Shown here one piece after another: positions 1-6,912 of a stretch of 64,000 nt of DNA (the first letter of the stretch is position 1; every line of letters starts with the position of its first letter). The translations under genes and the position numbers were made by a program. Below the pieces are notes generated by a model. The model saw only the letters and a program-made list of their open reading frames with translations, was not told where the DNA came from and ran no database searches. The DNA is from Armatimonas rosea (lineage in GTDB: Bacteria > Armatimonadota > Armatimonadia > Armatimonadales > Armatimonadaceae): contig NZ_JACHGW010000004.1 in NCBI RefSeq assembly GCF_014202505.1, positions 496,001 to 560,000 on the forward strand. The letters are read 5' to 3'.

Positions 1-208
1 CGGCGGTGCCCCGGAGTTTGTCCGCGACGGCATCGACGCCTTGATCGTCCCACCCTCCGAGCTGGGCCAGGCCGCCGCCGCCCTCCTTAAAGATACCGAG
101 CGCCTAAAAGCCTTCGCCTGCGCCGCCCGCCAGAGCCCGCTCCACCCCACCCCCACCGAGATGGCCCGCCGCATTGTCGCGGTCTACGAAGCCGCCCGCA
201 GCTGCTAG
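1..208 (+). CDS. Glycosyltransferase family 1/4-like protein, C-terminal fragment
   Basis: The reading frame is open from the window edge (codons start at base 2) to a TAG at 206-208, giving 68 residues. It begins GGAPEFVRDGIDALIVPP, the classic end of the nucleotide-sugar binding site of GT-B glycosyltransferases (G-G-x-P-E-x-V-x-D-G). It then has the usual Ala/Leu-rich helix and a terminal helix. Such enzymes move a sugar from a nucleotide donor to a lipid or glycan acceptor on the cytoplasmic side of the membrane. The acceptor cannot be told from this piece. The start and N-terminal acceptor domain lie outside the window. Confidence 0.8.
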   Translation, partial: GGAPEFVRDGIDALIVPPSELGQAAAALLKDTERLKAFACAARQSPLHPTPTEMARRIVAVYEAARSC

Positions 209-214
209 CCTCTT

Positions 215-356
215 CCGGGGATTGGCCGGGGTGTAGCCGGGGAATGAATGCCCCGGCAGGAGGGAAGGAGCGCCCCGTGGGCGCACAGAGCTTTCCTGCG
301 TCCTCGGGACGCTCCCTAAGGCTGCCGGGGATTTCAATCCCCGGCCAATCCCCGGC
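215..356. repeat. Dispersed palindromic repeat, family A, copy 1
   Basis: GC-rich element with short hairpins built on CCGGGGATT...AATCCCCGG and CCGGGGAATGAATGCCCCGG, with a central block GGAGCGCCCCGTGGGCGC...GCGTCCTCGGGACGCTCC. Two further copies lie at 2143-2290 and 13295-13413. It fills the gap between the glycosyltransferase stop and the ABC transporter. It may act as a terminator or mRNA 3' stabiliser; no T-run follows the stems. Confidence 0.75.
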
Positions 357-375
357 TTATGATAAAGTAAGAGCC

Positions 376-2142
376 ATGGGGCAGTTCGGGCGTTTTATCC
401 GGGAGCTAGGCAAGTACCGCGGGGCACAGCTCTGGATCGCGTTTTTGACCTTGATCTCGGCCCTCCTCTCTCTCCAGACACCGGGGCTGATCAAGCAGAT
501 CTTCAACTTCCTCGACCCGCGTAAGTCCGAGCCCTTCCACCTCCCCGGCCCGTTTTCATCGCTTACCGGAGCCTTTGTCCTGCTGATTCTCGTCTCGCTC
601 GCCTCGGGCCTGATGAGCTATGTCATGGGCGTCACCATCCAGGCGATGGGCCAGCGCTTCCTGCTCGACACCCGTGTCAAGCTCTACACCCACCTGCAGG
701 GGCTCTCGCAGGGCTTTTTTGAGAAGTCCCAGACCGGGAAGATCGTCGCCACCGTGGTCAACGATGTCGGCCAGGTCAATGGGCTGATCACCGGGGCGTT
801 TGTGACCATTATTCAGGACTCCGTGACCCTGATCGGAGTGCTCATTCTGATCTTTATGCAGAACGCGCACCTGGCGCTGCTGGCGCTCTCGGTCTACCCG
901 ATCTACATCCTCAACTACCTGCTCTCACGCAAGGGGCTCTCGGACAACGCCAGCAAGATCAGCGAGCTGCGCGGCGTGATCCTCTCGGACCTGCAGGAGA
1001 AGCTGGCGGGGATTCAGGTGGTCAAGTCCTACGCCCAGGAGCGCTCGGAGGTCCGAAGCTACACGCACCTCAACCGCGACAACCTCAACCTCAATATCCG
1101 TCAGAACGGCCTGGGCACCTGGCTCTGGGTGCGCGCAGAGCTCATCACGGCGGTCGGGACGGCGGTGGTTCTCTGTGTGGGCGGACAGGCGGTGATTAAG
1201 GGCGACCTCCGCCAGGGCGACCTCGTGGCGTTTCTGGTCTTGGTCACGGCCTATCTCTATGCCCCCACGATCCGTCTGATCCAGCTCAACGACCAGCTCG
1301 CACGCTCCCAGACCAGCCTGCGCCGCATCTTCGATCTGCTGGACACCGCGCCCGTGGTGGTCAACAATCTCAAGGCCCCCGCGCTCCCCAAGATCGCCGG
1401 GCGCGTGGTCTACGAGCACGTGAAGTTCGCCTACGAGCCGGAGCAGTATGTCCTCAAGGGGATCGACTTAACCGTGGAGCCGGGGCAGATGATCGCCTTT
1501 GTGGGGGGCAGCGGCTCGGGGAAGACCACGATGATTAGCCTGCTCTCACGCCACTACGATGTGGTGGAGGGGCGGATCACCATCGACGGTCACGACCTGC
1601 GGGAGATCGAGCTCTACTCGCTCCGTCAGCAGATCGGGGTGGTGCTCCAGGAGAGCATTCTGTTCCACGCAACCATCCGGGAGAACCTCAAGTACGGCAA
1701 GCTGGACGCCACAGACGAAGAGCTGGCCGCGGCGGTGGAGGCCGCGAACCTGACATCGGTGATCGAGGCGCTTCCACAGGGCTACGACACCAAGATCGGG
1801 GAGGAAGGGGTCAAGCTCTCGGTGGGCGAGAAGCAGCGCCTCGCGATCGCCCGAGCCCTCCTCGCCGACCCACGGATTCTGGTGCTCGACGAGGCCACCA
1901 GCTCACTGGACTCCGAGACCGAGACCCTGATCCAAGAGGCGCTCGACCGGCTGATGACAAACCGCACCAGCTTTGTGATCGCCCACCGCCTCAGCACGAT
2001 TGTCAAGGCCGATAAGATTGTCGTGATGGAGCTGGGTGAGATCAAGGAGATGGGCACCCACAGCGAGCTCCTGGAGCAAGGCGGCATCTACGCCCGCCTC
2101 TACGCCGAGCAGTTTAGAGCGGAGCTTGAGGCTGGTGCCTAG
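376..2142 (+). CDS. ABC transporter, fused permease and ATPase (MsbA/multidrug exporter type)
   Basis: 588-residue half-transporter: a six-helix membrane domain (residues ~20-320) followed by an ATPase domain. The Walker A is GGSGSGKTT, the signature segment is [16 protein letters not shown] (V in place of the usual second G of LSGGQ), and Walker B is [12 protein letters not shown], followed by the H-loop in FVIAHRLST. It should work as a homodimer exporting a lipid, glycolipid or drug across the inner membrane. The frame is open back to 244, but that extension is encoded by repeat family A, so I start at 376. There a TAAAGT box at 363-368 sits 7 nt upstream, as for other genes here. The preceding glycosyltransferase allows a role in lipid-linked glycan export, but that is only context. 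Confidence 0.9.
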   Translation: MGQFGRFIRELGKYRGAQLWIAFLTLISALLSLQTPGLIKQIFNFLDPRKSEPFHLPGPFSSLTGAFVLLILVSLASGLMSYVMGVTIQAMGQRFLLDTRVKLYTHLQGLSQGFFEKSQTGKIVATVVNDVGQVNGLITGAFVTIIQDSVTLIGVLILIFMQNAHLALLALSVYPIYILNYLLSRKGLSDNASKISELRGVILSDLQEKLAGIQVVKSYAQERSEVRSYTHLNRDNLNLNIRQNGLGTWLWVRAELITAVGTAVVLCVGGQAVIKGDLRQGDLVAFLVLVTAYLYAPTIRLIQLNDQLARSQTSLRRIFDLLDTAPVVVNNLKAPALPKIAGRVVYEHVKFAYEPEQYVLKGIDLTVEPGQMIAFVGGSGSGKTTMISLLSRHYDVVEGRITIDGHDLREIELYSLRQQIGVVLQESILFHATIRENLKYGKLDATDEELAAAVEAANLTSVIEALPQGYDTKIGEEGVKLSVGEKQRLAIARALLADPRILVLDEATSSLDSETETLIQEALDRLMTNRTSFVIAHRLSTIVKADKIVVMELGEIKEMGTHSELLEQGGIYARLYAEQFRAELEAGA

Positions 2143-2290
2143 CCGGGGATTGGCCGGGGATTGGCCGGGGAATGAATGCCCCGGCTCCGAGTTGGGAGCG
2201 TCCTGCGGACGCGCAGAAATGAGCGCTCTCCGCGCCCACGGGGCGCTCCTTCCCCCCTGCCGGGGCATTCATTCCCCGGCTACACCCCGG
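2143..2290. repeat. Dispersed palindromic repeat, family A, copy 2
   Basis: Begins straight after the ABC transporter TAG and runs through the pectinesterase stop codon (2280-2282, TAG on the minus strand). It shares the CCGGGGATTGGCCGGGGA, GGGAGCGTCC and CCGGGGCATTCATTCCCCGG blocks with the copies at 215-356 and 13295-13413. It lies between two converging genes, a usual place for a two-way terminator. Confidence 0.75.
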
Positions 2291-3179
2291 CTAGAGCCCG
2301 GCGAAACGCCTCGGCCTCTTTGACCGTGAGCTGCTTGCTCCACGGCGCACGCTCCTTGGTCTCCGCCCCCGGCCCCTTGTTGTTGCACTCCGCAAAAAAC
2401 GCCGTCTTCTCGCGCTCCGGCTTGTCCCAGTTATGCCACCCGACCGGGCGAATCTGTGCCCCAAGCGTGCACTCCCAGAAGAGAACACGGGCAAAGTCGC
2501 GCCACGGACGGCCTAGATAGACACTGCCCGGACGAACCTCCGGCGCGGCGGAGATATCGCAGCGCCAGAAGAGATAGCCGCCGGGGTCGCGCTCCGTATC
2601 GCGGGCCTGCGCCGTGACATAGCCCTCGCCCTTGCAGACAAGCTTGCATTTCTCGAAAACCGCGGCAGCGTGGCCGAAGATAAAGTCCACATCGCCCTCG
2701 ATGTAGCAGTTTGTAAAGCGCTGGTGGCCGTCGCCGTTGGCGTAGAGGGTGTCCTGCCAGCCCAGAAAGCGACAGTTTTCAAAGACCATCTGGTCGCCCT
2801 GGGTCTTGACCGCCACCGCCTGCCCGACATCGCGACCTCGCCCGGCACTATTGGCGAACGTCAGGTTCTCGGCGCGGAAGTTATCGGCTGAGAGAGTCGC
2901 GCTCGCCGAGCCGCTCGTGCCGTAGGGCTTTCCCGTCGGGTCGAGGGTCCGTGCACTCCGGTCAAAGGTCAGCACCGTCCGCTCCGCCGACTCACCGCGC
3001 AGGGTGACATTGCCCTTGCTCTTGTGCAGGGTCAGGAGCTCTTTGTACGTCCCTGGGCGAATTCGAATCAAGATCGGCTCTTTGTTGTTTTCCGGCACCG
3101 CATCCAGCGCCGCTTGGACGGTCTTAAAGTCCGCCTTGCCTCCGGTTCCCTCGGAAGCGACAGTCCATGTCTTTGGCAT
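2280..3179 (-). CDS. Pectinesterase (carbohydrate esterase family 8)
   Basis: 299-residue right-handed beta-helix enzyme that removes methyl esters from homogalacturonan. All family signatures are present in order: GTYKE near residue 46, QAVAVKTQGD, WQDTLY (catalytic Asp), VDFIFGHAAAVFE (second Asp) and YLGRPWRDFARVLF (Arg). The length fits the bare catalytic domain. No signal peptide is visible, which is unusual for a pectin-degrading enzyme and suggests a cytoplasmic place or a non-classical route. The frame is open far upstream, but MPKTWTVAS at 3179 is preceded by a perfect TATAAT (3186-3191) with a 6-nt gap, so a leaderless start there is most likely. The last four residues lie in repeat A2. 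Confidence 0.92.
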   Translation of the reverse strand: MPKTWTVASEGTGGKADFKTVQAALDAVPENNKEPILIRIRPGTYKELLTLHKSKGNVTLRGESAERTVLTFDRSARTLDPTGKPYGTSGSASATLSADNFRAENLTFANSAGRGRDVGQAVAVKTQGDQMVFENCRFLGWQDTLYANGDGHQRFTNCYIEGDVDFIFGHAAAVFEKCKLVCKGEGYVTAQARDTERDPGGYLFWRCDISAAPEVRPGSVYLGRPWRDFARVLFWECTLGAQIRPVGWHNWDKPEREKTAFFAECNNKGPGAETKERAPWSKQLTVKEAEAFRRALAGV

Positions 3180-3185
3180 GGGTCT

Positions 3186-3191
3186 ATTATA
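3186..3191 (-). promoter_or_regulatory. -10 box of the pectinesterase gene
   Basis: TATAAT on the minus strand, 6 nt before the ATG, predicting transcription from the start codon itself (leaderless). Confidence 0.6.
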
Positions 3192-3243
3192 GCCGGGTAC
3201 ACTGTTTAGCGAGCGAGCCCGCGGGGGCGATACGAGTTTTGTT

Positions 3244-5625
3244 ATGGATGACCATTCCCTACGAGTTTTAGAGTTTGACGCCGTGCGCGGGTTGCTGGCA
3301 GAGCGGGCGGCGTGTGCGCTGGGGGCGGAGCGGGCGCGGGAGCTGACGCCTAGCCCCCTATTTGCCTTTATCCAGGAGTGGCAGCAAGAGACCACCGAAG
3401 TCCGAAAGGTTACGGATGCGCACGGGCCGTTTCCGCTGGGGGGAATCCAGGATATCCGGCGCTCGCTCGCCCACGCCGATGTAGGACAAAACCTGACTCC
3501 CCATGAGTTCCTGACGCTCTCGTCGACTTTAGTGGGAGCAAGCCGCTTGAAGCAGTTCCTGGTCCGCCACGCCGAGAAAGCCCCTCTTCTGAGTGACCGA
3601 GCCCTCGGCATCCAAGAGTACCCGCGCCTGCTGGCCGAGATCGAGCTCTGTATCGGGCGGAGCGGCGATGTGCTGGACTCCGCGTCCCCGGCGCTGGCGG
3701 CGGCCCGCGCCAAGATTCGGGTCACCCAGCGCCGGGTAGATGAGAAGCTCAACGCCGTGCTGAACTCGTCGGTGACCCGCGGGATGCTCATGGACCCGAC
3801 TGTCGTGCTGCGCGATGGCCGCCGCTGCCTGCCCGTGAAGGCCGAGTTCAAGCGCCAGCTCCCCGGCATTGTCCACGACCAGTCCGGCACCGGCGCGACC
3901 GTCTTTATCGAGCCGCTGATCGTGGTTGAGCTGAACAATGAGCTGCGTCAGCTTGAGGCCGCCGAGCAGGCCGAGATCGAGAAGGTCCTCAAGAAGCTCA
4001 CCGAGAGTGTCAAGAAGGTCAATGAGTCGCTGTTTAGTACGATCGAGATTGTCGGGGGGCTGGACCTCGCTAGCGCCAAGGGCAAGCTCGCCGATGACTT
4101 CCACTGTGTCGCGCCCAAGCTCAACCAGAAGGGCTATGTCGCCCTGGAGGAGGCCCGCCACCCGCTGCTGGACCAGGAAAATGTCGTCCCCATCACCGTG
4201 CACCTCGGCGACGATGCCACAAAGGCGCTTCTGATCACTGGCCCCAACACCGGCGGAAAGACCGTCACCCTCAAGACGGTCGGGCTGTTCACGCTCATGG
4301 CGCAGTCCGGGCTTCATGTCCCCGCCCGCAGTGCCGAGCTGGCCCACTTTACCCAGGTCTTTGCCGATATCGGCGATGAGCAGTCGATCACGCATAGCCT
4401 CTCCACGTTTTCCGCGCATATTCGCAATATCGTCCGCATCTTGAAGACCCTCGGCACCCAAGCCCTTGTCTTGCTAGATGAGATCGGCTCCGGCACCGAC
4501 CCCGCGGAGGGCGCGGCGCTCGCCAAGGCGATCCTGGGGGACCTGCTCGCCCACAACGCCCGTGTGATCGCGACGACCCACTATGGGGAGCTCAAGGAGT
4601 TCGCCTACAGCCGCGATGGGATCGACAATGCCGCGGTGGAGTTCAACCCGGAGACCCTGCGCCCGACCTATCGCATTCTCCAGGGTGTCCCGGGCTCGTC
4701 GAACGCGTTCCATATCGCCCGCCGCCTCGGCATGCCGCCGCGCGTGGTGGATGCCGCGGTCGAGAACCAAAACCGCGCCGGCGCGGAGGCCGCGACCGTG
4801 ATGCAGCGCCTCGAAAAAGCCAAGCGCAGCGCCGAGAACGAGCGCGAGAACGCCCGCAAGCTCCGCCGTGAGCTCGACGTGATGAAGCTCAAGTACGAGG
4901 AGCGCCTGCGCGATCTGGAGAGCCTGCGCAAAGAGGCAAAAGAGCGCGCCACGGAAGAGGCCCGCGCGGTGATTCGCCAGAAGACCGAGAAGATGGACAA
5001 CCTGATCGGGGAGCTGCGGCGGATGGGCAAGGAGGGCCGCAAGACCCAGTCCACGCGCAAGAAGATGAAGGACACCACCGACGAGCTGATCGGGGAGATT
5101 GGCTGGGAAAAAGAGCCGCTCCCGCTCGACGAGGCCCCGATCCCTACCGTCCTCAAAAAAGGCGAGCGCGTCCGGGTAACGTCGCTAGGCAACGCTGTCG
5201 GCAATGTGCTAGCTGATTCTGTGGGCAAAGAGGTCCAGGTCCAGGTCGGTGCGATGCGTGTCACGGTTCCCCTCTCCGCCCTGCGCACCCTCAACGGAGT
5301 GGAGATCGCCGCCCTCCCCGCTCCCAAGGTGGAGAGCGCCACCAACGCCGGGGCGCTCGCCATGACCAAGACGATGACCGTCTCCCACGAGCTCACCGTG
5401 ATCGGCCTGCGCGCCGATGCCGCCCTTCCACGCGTGGACAAGTGGCTCGACGATGCCTACACCGCCGGGCTGCTCAATGTCCGCATTGTCCATGGCAAGG
5501 GCACAGGCGCACTCCGCAAAGCCATCTGGGAGACTCTCAAGACCGACAACCGCGTGCTAAGCTTCGCCATGGCCCACCCCGACTTCGGCGGCGCGGGTGC
5601 AACGGAACTGGTTCTGCGGCAGTAG
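3244..5625 (+). CDS. mutS2: Endonuclease MutS2
   Basis: 793 residues, the usual MutS2 length. Order: N-terminal helical/lever region, MutS-like ATPase with Walker A GPNTGGKTVTLKT (residues ~330) and Walker B ALVLLDEIGSGTDPAEG, a long charged coiled coil (~510-620, rich in E/R/K), a KOW-like beta segment, and a C-terminal Smr nuclease domain (HGKGTGALRKAIW). In the Smr domain the usual LDLRG is changed to VIGLRAD. MutS2 acts against homologous recombination and, in some bacteria, rescues stalled ribosomes through the Smr domain. The start lies 64 bp from the divergent pectinesterase start, with a GATACG box nearby and no clear ribosome binding site. Confidence 0.95.
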   Translation: MDDHSLRVLEFDAVRGLLAERAACALGAERARELTPSPLFAFIQEWQQETTEVRKVTDAHGPFPLGGIQDIRRSLAHADVGQNLTPHEFLTLSSTLVGASRLKQFLVRHAEKAPLLSDRALGIQEYPRLLAEIELCIGRSGDVLDSASPALAAARAKIRVTQRRVDEKLNAVLNSSVTRGMLMDPTVVLRDGRRCLPVKAEFKRQLPGIVHDQSGTGATVFIEPLIVVELNNELRQLEAAEQAEIEKVLKKLTESVKKVNESLFSTIEIVGGLDLASAKGKLADDFHCVAPKLNQKGYVALEEARHPLLDQENVVPITVHLGDDATKALLITGPNTGGKTVTLKTVGLFTLMAQSGLHVPARSAELAHFTQVFADIGDEQSITHSLSTFSAHIRNIVRILKTLGTQALVLLDEIGSGTDPAEGAALAKAILGDLLAHNARVIATTHYGELKEFAYSRDGIDNAAVEFNPETLRPTYRILQGVPGSSNAFHIARRLGMPPRVVDAAVENQNRAGAEAATVMQRLEKAKRSAENERENARKLRRELDVMKLKYEERLRDLESLRKEAKERATEEARAVIRQKTEKMDNLIGELRRMGKEGRKTQSTRKKMKDTTDELIGEIGWEKEPLPLDEAPIPTVLKKGERVRVTSLGNAVGNVLADSVGKEVQVQVGAMRVTVPLSALRTLNGVEIAALPAPKVESATNAGALAMTKTMTVSHELTVIGLRADAALPRVDKWLDDAYTAGLLNVRIVHGKGTGALRKAIWETLKTDNRVLSFAMAHPDFGGAGATELVLRQ

Positions 5626-5631
5626 TCGGGG

Positions 5632-5762
5632 CCTGAAAGTCCCCGTCTAAGGCCGCGCAAGCGCGAAGCGGGCCGAGCCCGCGAACAGGAAAGATTGTCC
5701 GGTGCGGCCACGGGCCGCTTCGCCGAAGGCGGCTTAGATGGGGACTTTCAGGCCCCGACCAA
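5632..5762. repeat. Dispersed inverted repeat, family B, copy 1
   Basis: A ~130-bp imperfect palindrome. The outer arms are GGGGCCTGAAAGTCCCC and GGGGACTTTCAGGCCCC; the inner part has several GC-rich stems. It starts 7 nt after the mutS2 stop. Bases 5647-5682 recur exactly, in opposite orientation, at 6855-6890 in copy 2. Confidence 0.85.
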
Positions 5763-5774
5763 TCCCGAACCAAA

Positions 5775-6227
5775 ATGAAGCCCGACGACATTGACCTTCA
5801 GCTCCAGCATGGCACCCATGGCTGGGATTATGCACGGCTCTCCGTCAACCGCACGGTTCATGAGTTCACCCTGACGGGTATCTTCAACGATCCCCTTGAG
5901 GGGCTTGCGGAGTCGGCTGTCCGGCTTGACGCGGGCGACGCGACGGCGACGTTCACGTGGTACGAAGAGCCAGGACGTTTCGACTTTACCTTCACCCGTA
6001 TCCCGACGGCGCAGCACCTTGATCGCGTGACGATTGTCGATTCGGATCGCGTGAACGTCGCCCCTATCGAGTTCACTGTCAAGCGTGCGTTCTGGCTAAA
6101 GCTCGTCCGTGCGGAGCTCTCCAAGATCATGCTTCTGGCGACCGACGAGCACTACGCCAAGAACCGAACGGTAAAAGAGCTTCCCTGGGACGCGATACAA
6201 GCTCTGTGCGGTAAAATCTCCCCATGA
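5775..6227 (+). CDS. Unknown protein, 150 aa
   Basis: I do not recognise this family. The protein has no signal peptide or membrane segment, and an alternating beta-strand pattern (RLDAGDATATFTWYEE, GRFDFTFTRIP) suggests a mostly beta or mixed fold. Its stop overlaps the start of the TMEM175-type gene by 4 nt (ATGA), so the two are co-transcribed and translationally coupled. The pair is boxed in by two inverted copies of repeat family B. No ribosome binding site is clear before ATG 5775, just after repeat B1. Coding potential looks normal for the neighbourhood. Confidence 0.65.
   Translation: MKPDDIDLQLQHGTHGWDYARLSVNRTVHEFTLTGIFNDPLEGLAESAVRLDAGDATATFTWYEEPGRFDFTFTRIPTAQHLDRVTIVDSDRVNVAPIEFTVKRAFWLKLVRAELSKIMLLATDEHYAKNRTVKELPWDAIQALCGKISP
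6212..6217 (+). promoter_or_regulatory. -10 box before the TMEM175-type gene
   Basis: TAAAAT 6 nt upstream of ATG 6224, inside the end of the preceding gene. The channel gene could thus have its own leaderless transcript as well as read-through from 5775. Confidence 0.5.
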
Positions 6228-6805
6228 CCAAGGGCCGACTGGAAGCGTTTAGCGATGGGGTGATCGCGATTCTCATCACGATCATGGTGCTGGAGCTGAA
6301 AGTGCCCCATGGGGCGGACTGGCCGACCCTCTGGGAGCTGAAGGATAAGTTTCTCAGCTACGCGCTGAGCTTTGTCTTTCTGGGGATCTACTGGAACAAC
6401 CACCACCACTTGCTCCAGGCGGTGCGCCATGTGGACGGGCGCGTGCTCTGGGCCAATCTCCATCTCTTGTTCTGGCTCTCGCTGGTCTCGTTTGCGACCG
6501 GCTGGATGGGCGAGAACCACTTTGCGACGCGGCCTGTCATGCTCTACGGCGTGATCTTGCTGCTCTGCGGCGTGGCGTACTACATCCTGGCGCAGGTGCT
6601 GGTCGCGGTAAACGGTGAGGACTCGCACCTGGCACGGGCAATCGGTAAAGACATCAAAGGAATTATCTCCGTCGTTCTCTACCTGATTGCCGTCGTGCTG
6701 GCGTTCTGGCTTCCTGTGGGGTCGGCGGTGCTCTACGGGGCCGTGGCGGTGATGTGGCTCATCCCCGACCGGCGCATTGAGCGGGGCCTGAAGTCCCCGC
6801 CTTAG
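6224..6805 (+). CDS. TMEM175-family (DUF1211) potassium-channel-like membrane protein
   Basis: 193 residues with about six membrane helices. Helix 1 carries the family signature RLEAFSDGVIAILITIMVLE (R-x-x-x-F-S-D-G-V-x-A-I), which lines the pore in characterised prokaryotic TMEM175 channels; these work as tetramers and conduct K+. A His cluster (YWNNHHHLL) follows helix 2, as is common in the family. The start overlaps the preceding gene by 4 nt. The C-terminal GLKSPP and the TAG are encoded by the first arm of repeat B2, so the protein end may have been altered when the repeat arrived. Confidence 0.88.
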   Translation: MTKGRLEAFSDGVIAILITIMVLELKVPHGADWPTLWELKDKFLSYALSFVFLGIYWNNHHHLLQAVRHVDGRVLWANLHLLFWLSLVSFATGWMGENHFATRPVMLYGVILLLCGVAYYILAQVLVAVNGEDSHLARAIGKDIKGIISVVLYLIAVVLAFWLPVGSAVLYGAVAVMWLIPDRRIERGLKSPP

Positions 6806-6912
6806 CGACGCTGCACGTCAAGCGGCCCGAGGCCGCGTAAACACGCGGTTCTCTGCGGGCTCGGCCCGCTTCGCGCTTGCGCGGCCTTAGGCGGGGACTT
6901 TTAGGCCCCGCT
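6784..6912. repeat. Dispersed inverted repeat, family B, copy 2
   Basis: Outer arms GGGGCCTGAAGTCCCCGCC and GGCGGGGACTTTTAGGCCCC. It holds the stop codons of both converging genes: TAG of the TMEM175-type gene (6803-6805) in one arm and TAA of the putA-like gene (6901-6903) in the other. It is inverted relative to copy 1, sharing 36 identical bases. Confidence 0.85.

Noticed and set aside
244-375. N-terminal extension of the ABC transporter
   Set aside because: It is encoded by repeat family A, and the membrane domain begins after ATG 376.
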